From Nematopogon swammerdamellus (Eukaryota > Arthropoda > Insecta > Lepidoptera > Adelidae): 64,000 bases of DNA. The stretch's first letter is position 1. Every line of letters begins with the position of its first letter. The DNA lies in contig OX336340.1 of assembly GCA_946902875.1 (NCBI GenBank), positions 8,887,739 to 8,951,738 of the forward strand, written 5' to 3'. Position numbers and translations under genes: made by a program. Below are positions 20,401 to 30,800 of the stretch, piece by piece. Under the pieces are notes generated by a model, which had not been told where the DNA came from, did not search any database, and saw only the letters and a program-made list of their open reading frames with translations.

Positions 20401-20503
20401 AAAAACCGCAAGCCTCTAGGTTGAGCCGTTGAGCTATCCATTCCCATTCTACCGTGTTGTTCCACGCGCAACAGGTGGGAATGCATCCACACAATGTCGA
20501 CAT

Positions 20504-20526
20504 CCCCCCCCCCCCCCCCCCCCCCC
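20504..20526. repeat. Poly(C) tract
   Basis: 23 consecutive C interrupting a GC-rich segment. Confidence 0.9.
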
Positions 20527-20534
20527 GCCCCAAC

Positions 20535-20700
20535 CCCCGGTATATGCACTCCCACCTGCATCCTTTCCTCAAATGTAGAGTCTGGGGTCCTTTAAACACA
20601 ATGTGAAGGTGCACCTAGGCGGTCGAGCGCCGTCGCACTACACCTCGGCCACAGATGAGATACTAGTGGCTCGGCGTTAGTCTGGCGCTGGCGCGCACAC
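20535..20700 (+). mobile_element. Possible LINE C-terminal relic
   Basis: Translation downstream of the C-tract gives a segment like SLGSFKHNVKVHLGG when one frame change is allowed. This resembles the ...L.SFK..V..HL end of CR1-group reverse transcriptases. It is short and decayed. Confidence 0.3.
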
Positions 20701-20959
20701 TAGTGGTCGTGCGCCATATGTCGTGCTTCCCATTAAAAGAAAAAATTTGGTACGTACACGCAGTCGGCAGACATTGTAAGGTGATGATGATCATGATGTT
20801 AATCGTCAATCAAATTATGCATAATATTTTAGCTAGATGGCGGCGCTGTTTTTCTCTCAAGTCCAACACTGTCCTTTTCACCAGGTGTTTCACACTAGAT
20901 TTTTTAATAAAGATGCGTATATTTAGGTATACGTATTTTGTAGGGTTTTAAGATTTTTC

Positions 20960-23900
20960 TGCCGCCTCTTGAAACATGGTTAATGAGTAATGTTAATTAG
21001 TAAAATTCGTAAGAATTATATCAAGTTGAGAGCCGCATCAGCCGTATCTGGCATCTAAATATGTACCTACCTACTCTTTTTTTTCTCATTACACGAGCAC
21101 CATCCGTGCTATGTAAACGTGTGTAGCAGTAGTCCTTGACACGTCATTTTTACATATCTCTCATTTGGATTCAGGTCGACATCTGATATGCGGTTCTCTC
21201 GTTACAAGGCCATCTGGCACTAAGTTGACTTATATTGTTGGTTTATCTCAAAGTGGTATTATTATACTTGTTTAAATTAAATAAATAACCACTATGAAAC
21301 GTTTTGTGCCATTTTTATATTATAGAATAATGCTCTTAGTCCTGTTCGCGCTCTTCAGCATCTTGTTGTCTATATAAAGTTTAAATTAAATAGTATAAAG
21401 TTCATGTCTCTCTTCATTCTTCGAATTATGTGGCAACCTACTGAAATATTTAACATTTTCAACAACACGATTACTGCTGTCAGGGTTCGCTGAAAACATG
21501 ATCGAACAGAAGCCGAAACAACGACGCAAGTTGATAATAACTACCTGTCTAGTACCTAGTGGAGGTTCTCACATACTCATACATAATATGTACGTTCGCA
21601 TTTGCATACAAATACTTGCAAATTTATTGGACAATCACGAAGAAAGGTGTTGTACTTTTATTGAAGTGAACAGTTGTTCCGTTTTGCATAATGTCGTTCT
21701 ACGACACGCATGTTTTAAGTAAACGAACGTCACATTTGCAAAACGAACTGCCGACTTTCTCAGAGTGGCCAATATTTCGATAATAGCTTTACATATTTTG
21801 TCTTGGACATGTACGACGGCGTTGTGCTGTAATTTACAAGAGTCCTTGAAGTCCTTGCTCACAACATCGATTACTCTGCTTACCCCGATTGCCTGGATAC
21901 ATACGTATGTATGTATTTGTCCTGGATGTGGACTTGGTAATGTTGGACTCTTTTAAGTGGATCTTGCGATTATTTCGTTCGAGTCTGACTACAGCATATA
22001 AAAGTCTTGCATGAGAAATGTATGTTCCGGTCGTCACCTGTCAAAGAGTCATTCCTATTGACCAATCCTTCTCCGATGGTCTGGATACTCCGATGTCAGT
22101 CTGATGTACGTGTTCCTTTACTTGACTAGAAAAATGCTAGGTCAATGGATTATGAGCTTGCCAAGGTTTTAATAGGTGTTTAACTGTCGATATTCTTATT
22201 TAAATCATAATTTTGCCTCCACCGTTCAAGGCAATGGCACTTTAGTTACTCGTCGGAGCCGGTTTTATTTAGTTCGCGTGGGAAGGCACTTCTGCCGAAA
22301 CTAAGGTTAAGTGAGCTCAACGACCGCCCTGTCTGCACTACTTGCACGCTTGCACCGCCCCCGTCATTAGTAACCAATTATAGAGAGGTGAATGAGGCTG
22401 AGCAGTTCTTAGAGAACATAATATTGTTTACAATCAATGTTGAATATCGAACCAGCTGTTGTTCCGCTGCAACGGATTTAGTTTAACTGGCAGATCTGTC
22501 AGCAACCTTGGTGCCGATACCTACCGAACAAGTCTCATTCGACCGCTCGTGGCCGCCAACGATGCATAGCGGACTTCAATTGACATTCCCCGTTACCAGT
22601 ATGTCGAACTCGTCGAATAGTTTAGAAGAGACGCCTAGAACACCTCGTATGTGGAGATACCGTACAAATACGAAGAATCTGGTTGAATATATATTTGTCT
22701 GGTTGAGGAGATTCGAAGAGGGCGTAATGTATTTTTTCTTAAGCTTTCCTGCATGCGTACAACATAACATCATGAATGCCACTTCAGGGTATTCCCGCGG
22801 ACCGGTTTCTTTCTGAGTTGCTTTCCCTTCACTCCGTTTACATAGTCATACCATACTTGATTTTTCTTGGTCAGCAGAGTATATCTACGATTTTTGAAAA
22901 TGTGACGAAATTGCGTAGAGTTGAAGCGGATTGTATTGTACCGAAGGTGAACAACTTGCAAATAACCTATATATAAGCAGATATAACACCTGCTGGCGAA
23001 ATTGGTCGTTTAACGGATAAAATAAATGTTCCCATGCATGATTTACACACACTGTTTGTCCTCGACATGTCTTTCAAAGCATGGGTAGGAAAAGCTCTTT
23101 GGAACCGTAGCCTGTTTTCTAGCCCACAAGTAAAATAGGCATGATTACATGAATAATAATTGACCGGGTATATCCATATTCATCCGCATTGGATGATCCA
23201 GATTCCCGAGACAGTTATATTATTTTTTCCACAGTTTCAGAATCTGACATTGATTGCTTGGAAAGCTCACTGGTGGTTCAACTGCTTAGTACTATACCTA
23301 GTCAATCCCACGAAACGTTAGCAGGGACAGCAGTCGAGGCGGCCGAAGGAGAGAGACCGCTTCAATCAACATATTACAAATTTATAAGCCTACTAACCGT
23401 TTTCATCCAAGTTTACACCGTCTCGTCGATAACATTGCTAACAAATGTCGGCATTCCTTTACAAATTGTTAATATCATTCGATTTCAACGTGTTAATGTA
23501 ACTTGTTAATAACATTTTGAGAACATTCCTCCTTGTACGCTCCTTTGTACGATAGATAGATAGATAGTAGGCACTGAAAAGTATAAATTTGTGGTGTAAG
23601 TACCGTGCATTTATTACAACTTGTAGGCATGAAATAAATTATTTGCTAATATTTTTCCCTCTACAATGCACCCTTGCACTTGCATTGAATTAGCCCGGGT
23701 ATGTTCAGCTACGTATTCTGTTGACTTGGTTGACACAATATGGACGTCTTGCACGTACAAGATAAAAATCCTCGGTTGGCACTACGTTCTTATTGGTGTC
23801 AAACATTGTTATTCATTTTAATGCAAACACGTTTGGCTCTTTTGAAAATGTCGCATTTTCTATCACGATGTACGTGTGTATGTCGTAACTCGTAACCAAC

Positions 23901-24760
23901 GGACGTGGCGCGCGCGCCACATGTGATTAGATAGAGAAAAAGAACAGGCGTACATTAACTGTTTTTATTATAATTGCTCTTTGTCAGTTCTGCTCCGTCC
24001 GAAGCAGTTTAGTTATAGGTGCTCATAAAAATAACACGCGATGTTTTTGCGGTCTAGCAAGAGCAGATTACTGGTCAATAATATTTACAACTATTCTTTC
24101 ATCATCTGTTTTAATATAAGTAATTATTTATACAAAAAGTAACTTCCCAGATATCACGTTGTTATAATATAATACACTAATAAATAAACGAAAACAAGCA
24201 ATTGTTATTGTACATTTGATTTTTCAAGCTCTTCTATTTTCCCTTTGTGACAAATTGCAATGAAGCACCTGGGTACACAAATTCATACTTACCAGCAATA
24301 ACTGCATAAGTAAGTACATAATGGCACAGAACAAAATAGTATGAATGGCGGAATGACGCAAACTGCGTCAGTTGTGGTGTGGTGTCGTGTCGTGGATAAA
24401 ATTACTGTATTGCTTTGCATAAATTAATACGAGTATTATTATTTTGAGATGGTTTTTTGTGCCGATTTTATATTTTTATGAATTTTTTATTGCTATGGCC
24501 CTGTCATACAATTTGTTTTACATACTTACCTATACGAGACTGATTTAAAACAAAAATTCTTCGAATGTAAATATTTAAGACAAAATACTTCACCGATCTC
24601 GAGTATTTGATCATTTATCTCTATCCCTTTAATAAAACGTGCCAACGCTTAAGCTTAGATATGGAGCACTTGAGGAACCGTCAAGAATTGATACAGATGT
24701 GACATTATATAGCAACGTAATATATTATATACCTACAACTTTATCCACAGACTGTATTAT
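20960..24760. other. Long stretch without a recognised gene
   Basis: About 3.8 kb of AT-rich sequence. ORFs of 60-106 codons (for example 22508-22816 and 23189-23509) have no domain I recognise and no flanking splice pattern that I could phase. A short (GATA) run lies at 23550-23566. It may be intronic sequence of the transcript starting near 15058. Confidence 0.4.
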
Positions 24761-24763
24761 TTA

Positions 24764-24898
24764 ATGGACAACCGGCACGGATGGCTGTGCCCAAAAATTC
24801 AAAAGAAGATTAGGCACAGCCAATGTCACCACTCCTCGCGAAACCACCCTCAGAAAGGCGCCATGCTAGGCTACTCGTATAAGGTGGACAAAAAGATC
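24764..24898 (-). mobile_element. SINE-like element, third family, copy 1
   Basis: It contains ACCGGCACGGATGGCTGTGC, a GCACAGCCAATGTCACCAC block, CTCCTCGCGAAACCACCCTC and AGGCGCCATGC. The copies at 58672-58808 (opposite strand) and 63001-63125 share this order. No head with pol III boxes was found. Confidence 0.55.
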
Positions 24899-24903
24899 GT
24901 TGT

Positions 24904-25345
24904 CTAATTTATTAACACGTCTTTTGAAGATTCCCAGGTTATATAGGTACATTTAAATGTAGTAGGGAACACACTCATTGGAAGTTCGTTCCATATTTTC
25001 ACCGTACAACCAAGGAACAATTTTGAATAGAGACGCCTTCTCAGATTTTGGGTGTCAATAAAATAATATATGTTCCGAGCGGGTCCGGCGCGTGTGACGG
25101 GTACGGGTCGGCGCAGGAGGGATGAGGGAAGCCAGTTCTTTGGAGCATCGACAATGGTAGTACCTATAGAACAGGCTAAGGAAACCAATTGTTCGCCTGT
25201 GTTGCAATGTTGCAATGATTGAAGTCCCTCCGTGAGCTTGGGATCACCAATTACCCGGATGGCATGGTCGAACGCTTAGATCATAGCCGCCGCTGCCACT
25301 AGCGACTCTCCAAAGATGTCCAATCTCTCAACCCATACATGCGTG
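24904..25345 (-). mobile_element. LINE relic (family alpha), internally deleted
   Basis: On the minus strand an HVWVERLDIFGESLV block (equivalent to HVWAERLDGFRESLA of the 9.7-kb copy) runs, after an in-frame stop, through AFDHA straight into IRVIGDPKLTEGLQSL (equivalent to IRLIGDSVLTKDLQPL). The palm region between them, roughly 700 bp in the 8.8-9.8-kb copy, is missing. The thumb and C-terminus (KIWNELPMSVFPTTF) remain. Confidence 0.7.
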
Positions 25346-25349
25346 ACAA

Positions 25350-25929
25350 AAGCATGTATAATTTATTAGCATTTCATAACATAGGTAGCTAACAACCGTT
25401 AAATCGTGAATAATAGGAAATTAACGATCGGTACATAAAACCAGAGCCTTTTAAAATAATTTTACTGGGCCACCACACGCTTTTGTAGTCAGAATATTTA
25501 ATGAATAGAATAGTTAAGTTAGATCACTACCATATGCATGGTTAATAATAACAAATCTGCAATTTAAAAAAAGAATTCTCGAGACAGGTAATAGATAATA
25601 AGGAAAATGTTGAAGCACAAACGAAACAAATGAATCGTGATGGTAGGATAGGATGGCGACGGTTTTACAAGTAGGTAACATTATTCACACACATGTCAGC
25701 TAAAAGAACGTACACTATTGACCTTAGTCACAAAAAATACCACTTTGCATGCCCCCTCAGCCGCCGCCGTGCCGCCTCTAACAAGTATAGTCGCAGGCAT
25801 GTCGCAGGTCTGTACATACATAATGAAGGTACATACATAAGATTTGTTAGCTATTTAACATTTATTGAGATTTAAGACAAAATGGAATATTGAACATTGT
25901 TGCTTCTACAGTAATAAATAATACATATA
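25350..25929. other. No recognised gene
   Basis: AT-rich; one 60-codon ORF (25693-25875) without a known domain. Confidence 0.4.
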
Positions 25930-26068
25930 CTTTGCTACAAGAACGTTAGAGACGTTGGACGTCGGACTGTCTAATGCTTATATGAGAAACAGCGTCGCCG
26001 AACTCCGCGGGTAGCGAAGGGGACAGGGCGCCGGCCGCGGCCGTTCTGATTGGGTGGTATCGCGCTAT

Positions 26069-26232
26069 GTACCCTAATCACGAGATTTAACCTACACCGC
26101 GTCCTACTGGAGAAACGAAGTTCGCAAATCTATCACTAGAGGCGCTGCTCCGTTTCTCTATACAAAATGATGCGAAGAACACGGCGTAGTTTAAATGTAT
26201 GCGGTGTAGGTTAAATCTCATGATTAGTGTAC
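26069..26232. mobile_element. GTACCC palindromic MITE, copy A
   Basis: It starts GTACCCTAATCACGAGATTT and ends AAATCTCATGATTAGTGTAC, so the arms are inverted repeats. The interior carries TTCGCAAATCTATCACTAG and AGGCGCTGCTCCGTTTCTC, as in the copies at 29200-29372 and 51077-51226. Confidence 0.8.
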
Positions 26233-26253
26233 TGATTGGTAATATCGTGATAT

Positions 26254-26517
26254 ACGGAGGTTACACGCTAGGTTTTCCATCAGTTCAGTCCGTGACCTTG
26301 GTCACGACCAGATTGACGCCAGACTAACGCCAGACGTAAAATGCATTCGCACTATCAGTCTGCCATCAGTCTAGTATCAAAATATTTTAAAATCCATCAG
26401 TCTGGTCCATCAGTCCAAACCATCCATCCATCAAAGTAGATTAAACGGTCAGTCTGGACCATGGTTTAACCAGACTGATGGACTGAACTGATGCCAAACC
26501 TAGCGTGTAACCTCCGT
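26254..26517. mobile_element. Inverted-repeat MITE with CAGTCTGG-rich interior
   Basis: ACGGAGGTTACACGCTAGGT at the left and CCTAGCGTGTAACCTCCGT at the right form terminal inverted repeats that extend, with few gaps, through ATCAGTTCAGTCC / GGACTGAACTGAT (arms of about 38 bp). The interior is built from variants of CCATCAGTCT and CCAGACT. Confidence 0.75.
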
Positions 26518-26577
26518 CTTACGCTGGCGCGGGGAAGGTCCGACATCCCTACCTCTTCTAACGTTCTTGCTTTGCTA

Positions 26578-27418
26578 GTTGTGCTAGGTATTGCATTTTT
26601 TCTTTTTCTGATGACTTTATATTATTTGCTTCTCATTTCGCAATGTTAATCGAGGGTGATGGATGAGCAACAAATAATTTTTCTCCATGGTTGTTTAACA
26701 TAAGTCACGAGCCCGAAACGTCGAGCCACATAGCTCGGAGCTCGACTCGGTCAGAGGTGACTGTGAGTAAAGCTGTTACAATTTCAATAAAATAGTTTTT
26801 CCTTATATATCTAGTCAACACTTTTATATATTTATTATTCATGTCTTCGTAGGTACTCGAATAATGGTTTTCAAGGTGAAGAAAAGGATATTATTATACC
26901 TAATCTTAGGCCTTGAGAGTCAATCAATACACACACATGTTCATTTATATATAAATGTTTGTTGTAGGTAGGTAGCTAGTTCGTAAAATTAGTATCGGCC
27001 ATTAGATTATTTCACGGTGAATTAAGTATTCTGTGACTTCTGTGAAGGTGGACACACAAACATGTTTGTTATTTTCAGCATTTCAAGCGTTACAAATATT
27101 ATAATAGTTCTCATTAAAGTTATGTTATTTTTGTATTTTTGAAATTTTGTGTTTTACTTATATATTTTTTTGTTTGTTAAGTATGGAAAACACCATTGTA
27201 AGGTTTTCCATAATTCTCTCTAGCTCTACTTTACCTTATGCTTCTAATGTTGCTTTTGAGACTATACAAGCGGAGTTATTGAATTTTTGAAGTACTAAAT
27301 TGTTTGAAGAAGCTAAGCAAGTTCATACATAAATTACAAGTATTTTCGGTAGTCAAATCGCTCAGAAAACACTGACGGACAATTTACACGCGAAATGAAT
27401 TCGCGTAGGTACCTACTA
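26578..27418. other. No recognised gene
   Basis: AT-rich sequence directly upstream of the cystinosin start exon. No CpG-rich promoter was seen here, which is one reason to suspect a distal 5' exon. Confidence 0.4.
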
Positions 27419-27604
27419 CGTACAGTACCCAGCAGTAAGTGATGAACATCGAGCTTTAGAAAGAGACAACTCGGTTGTAGAGCATCGTCTCTGTCGCACG
27501 AACTCGCACGTCTTTGTTCGACAGAGACGACGCTCTACAACCGTATTGTCTCTTTCTAAATCTCGATGTTCATTAGTTCATTACTAACTGCCGTGTACTG
27601 TACG
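27419..27604. mobile_element. Long-hairpin MITE upstream of the cystinosin start exon
   Basis: The outer ends CGTACAGTAC and GTACTGTACG are inverted. Then ATGAACATCGAG, TTTAGAAAGAGACAA, GGTTGTAGAGC and CGTCTCTGTCG pair in order with CGACAGAGACG, GCTCTACAACC, TTGTCTCTTTCTAAA and CTCGATGTTCAT. The arms total about 80 bp around a loop of about 20 bases. No ORF. It ends 130 bp before the acceptor of the exon carrying the cystinosin ATG. Confidence 0.75.
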
Positions 27605-27734
27605 ATGTTATAGTTTAGTCGATGTTGCCTAGCGAGTTCGCTATTCAAAAACACTCAAATTTGATGTAGTTTTCCTGATAGGTTTCATTGTGATTTGTTC
27701 GGCAGTAATAAGCAAAGTGTGTGTTTGTCTGCAG

Positions 27735-27867
27735 GGTGGGATCGCAAGCGAGATGTCGGGGTGCGGTAATAAGGGTTGCGGCGACGGCGGCGACCTACCG
27801 CCTAAATCTTCTAGTCATAGGTTAAGGATTACAAGACCAATTGTAATGTTTGCAGTATTATTGTTGT
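27735..27867 (+). CDS. CTNS: Cystinosin coding exon 1 (start codon)
   Basis: The acceptor TTTGTCTGCAG ends at 27734, so an 18-nt 5' UTR piece precedes the ATG at 27753. At least one upstream non-coding exon must therefore exist. It encodes [20 protein letters not shown] and the start of a hydrophobic segment ([10 protein letters not shown]). It ends in phase 1 at GT|GTAAGT-type context. Confidence 0.85.
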
Positions 27868-30800
27868 GTAAGTAAATTATTTTGCATATTATTTCACTGT
27901 AACTAATTTGTAAACATAAGTATTATGTCTGCACTTCCTTCGACAGTAGGTAAAGTTTATTGATTAAGTTATAAAATAAAACATAAAAATAACGTGATTA
28001 TTACTTGTATGTAACAATTTAAAAGTCTGAGTGCGTATCTACATAAAAAATATATACCTAGCATAAAAATGCATAATGGACTGCTTATAGTCTCAGTGCA
28101 CAGAATGAGTCCCACACAACAAAGTAGGTATACAAATGCTACAATATAGTATAGCATGATTTACGTTACAAATTGTTTATTGTACATTGTGCGTTTGATG
28201 GTTTGACTATAGATGGCTGCGGACGATTGATGTTTTTATTGCTTTATTTGAAGGCTTGCCGCCGGGGGCACTCACACAACAAGCGCAGCAACCTCCACCG
28301 CCAGAGGGGTTGGCAGTGAGCGAGATGGAGTTCAACTTGCTAGTGGACGAAAATAAACTCTTCAATGTTATACAGATGTAAGTTTTTTGTTTTATGCAAT
28401 CCGGTATTTGTTACTGAGTTCGAGGGGCTAGAGCACATGCTCCGCCCAGACAATATCACCTCCGAGGAGGTGCCATACCCCTGGGCACTAATGACTCTGG
28501 TGCCCTAGTGCTGAAATATATTATATCCCAGGCCGGCCCCCTATTAGGTGTTTTAAGTTGTAGTTCTTTATTATTTGTGCATCATCTGTATGGTTTGTAC
28601 ACGAAACTTACAAATTCAGTTAATTTCTTCTTTAAATTTGGTTGGATTATCGTAATGAAGAACTGGCTAGAAAAATCACTGTGATGTTACTCCTAACATG
28701 AACTGGTAATTGTTATGGTTGCAGCGGCGAGCACAATGAAACGCTGACGGTGTCTCTGCTGGCCCAGCACGGGGACATAGTGCAGTTATTCCCGCCGACG
28801 GTGGAGCTGCCGCCGGTGGCTGAGCCTAACGCGAGCGCAGTCCACGAGTACGACGTGTGCGTGCTCGGCAAGAGCCCGGGACATTCGGAGGTCACCTTCA
28901 ACGTCACGCCCGCTGGCTTCATCGAGTTAGTGACCTTTTCTGTTTTGTCCCACGTCAGATTATCTTCTATTGAGTTTATTGTGGAGACAACAAGTTGTTA
29001 TTGTTGTTATTGTTGTTGTTGTTGTTGTTGTTTGCTGCCCAGCTTCTGCAGAAGGGGGGGGGGGGGGAGTTGACATTCTCCGCACTGAGACGGTTCATGG
29101 TACGTTGATGCCCAGGTGGTGTTACTCCAGCCTCCAAAGTTATTTCACGAAGTGGAGCACCCTTCTCGGTCGCTTCCACGCTTCCACGCTTCAGAAGCCG
29201 TACCCTAATCACGAGATTTAACCTACTACGCTACGCCGTGTTCTCCGATTCATTTTTTATGGAGAAACGGAGCAGCGCCTCTAGTGATAGATTTGCGAAC
29301 TTCATTTCTCCATACAAAATTATGCGGAGAGCACGGCGTAGCGTAGTAGGTTAAATCTCGTGATTAGGGTACAGTTCCGAAGGAAATGCAGCCGTTGATC
29401 CGCCACCGCCGGGAACTCCAGGAGCACATGGGCAGCCGCTTCGTCCTCCACCATGCAACCTCTGCATAGGGGACTGTCGGTGATTCCCAATAAATGACAA
29501 GTAGGATTTGGTATAACATAATGTAAACGGTTGCAGCGTGCGGCAACTGGTGATGCGCATCACGGTGATGTACTCCCGGGAGCTGCACATCCTGTCGGCT
29601 GTGATGGGATGGGTCTACTTCACCGCCTGGTCTGTCTCCTTCTACCCTCAGGTACGTCATCGTTTTTCTTTGTCAAAGTTAGCAGAATGAATTAACTAAG
29701 CTTGCAATGGCTTTCACTACCTATATCTCTTAGTAGAGTTGACACTAGGGTACATACTTTAGTCCCATGGAAATCAGTTATCTCGTAGACCTCCTTTCAG
29801 TTGACCCCAGGCGGTCGTCGATGGTACTCATGTGTGTGTGGGAAAATATGTTAATACTGAGCCGAGCTCTACTTTACATTTAAAATTTTGTGTGTTTTTT
29901 AATACTGCCATAATAATAGCAAGAACACATCAAAATCGAACGGAATAGCATTTCTAAAGTAAGAAAAATGCGTTATTTTCACACAATTTGGCAAAAGAAT
30001 TTATATTTTCAGCTAATGGTGGCCCAAGGTCAGCCGTCATTGCACTACCTTTCTCATACCTCAGTTGTTGTGATACAAATTCATTGAATCTTTATTGGTA
30101 GCGACTTTTCTAGAGACATAGCTCAGTGGTAGGATGTTTCTAGTGACACTCTATCCATATATGAGCTTAGAATCGATCTTGGCAGGCCTAGATTCTTGAT
30201 GAGACTGTGAGCTTTTTAGAATATGAGTATGTCTCTGGTATGAATGCTGTGGTACAGATTTCTGAACAACAACACTTTGCTGCTCCTAAAATCGAGGAAG
30301 ATTTAGTCCTATCTTTGTGCGGGTTTATAGGCATCAATTTAAGAATTCAACTGAGACGAATGAATATCATTGAACACTGCTAATGCTCACAATATGCGTA
30401 GGTTACCAATATTATACTTATCAAAAAATGTGATTAAACTTGTAAATGACTTTCCAAGGATGGTCTGAGAGAAGTCAGGATGTTATGGTAGGCACTGGAA
30501 AAAAAGGAAGAAGCAAAAATTTTTCAATTTGACACAATAAGGGGTATGCTTACATAACATTTGCTCATAAATAAAAAGGTTTTTTATACATATGAACACA
30601 CAAATCATAATAAAATAACATTGTCTGACTAAACTAATGCAGGTGTGGACCAACTACCGGCGGCGCAGTGTGGTCGGGCTCAACTTCGACTTCCTGGCGC
30701 TCAACCTGCTCGGCTTCTCCATGTACTCTCTCTTCAACTGCGGACTCTACTTCTCCAAGGCCATACAGGTCGGTAGCACCTCTGCCTCCAGCATCACATA

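Larger units (their letters stand above)
25930..26577. mobile_element. hAT-like non-autonomous element with 8-bp target duplication
   Basis: CAAGAACGTTAGA (25938-25950) and its exact reverse complement TCTAACGTTCTTG (26557-26569) are the ends. CTTTGCTA is duplicated directly outside them (25930-25937 and 26570-26577). An 8-bp duplication with CA...TG ends is diagnostic of hAT elements. There is no transposase, and most of the interior is two other inverted-repeat elements (26069-26232 and 26254-26517). Confidence 0.8.

Noticed and set aside
20402..20614. Gly-rich 71-codon minus-strand ORF
   Set aside because: The Gly run is the translated poly(C)/poly(G) tract.
28713..28922. A 69-codon minus-strand ORF
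   Set aside because: It is the antisense shadow of cystinosin exon 3.
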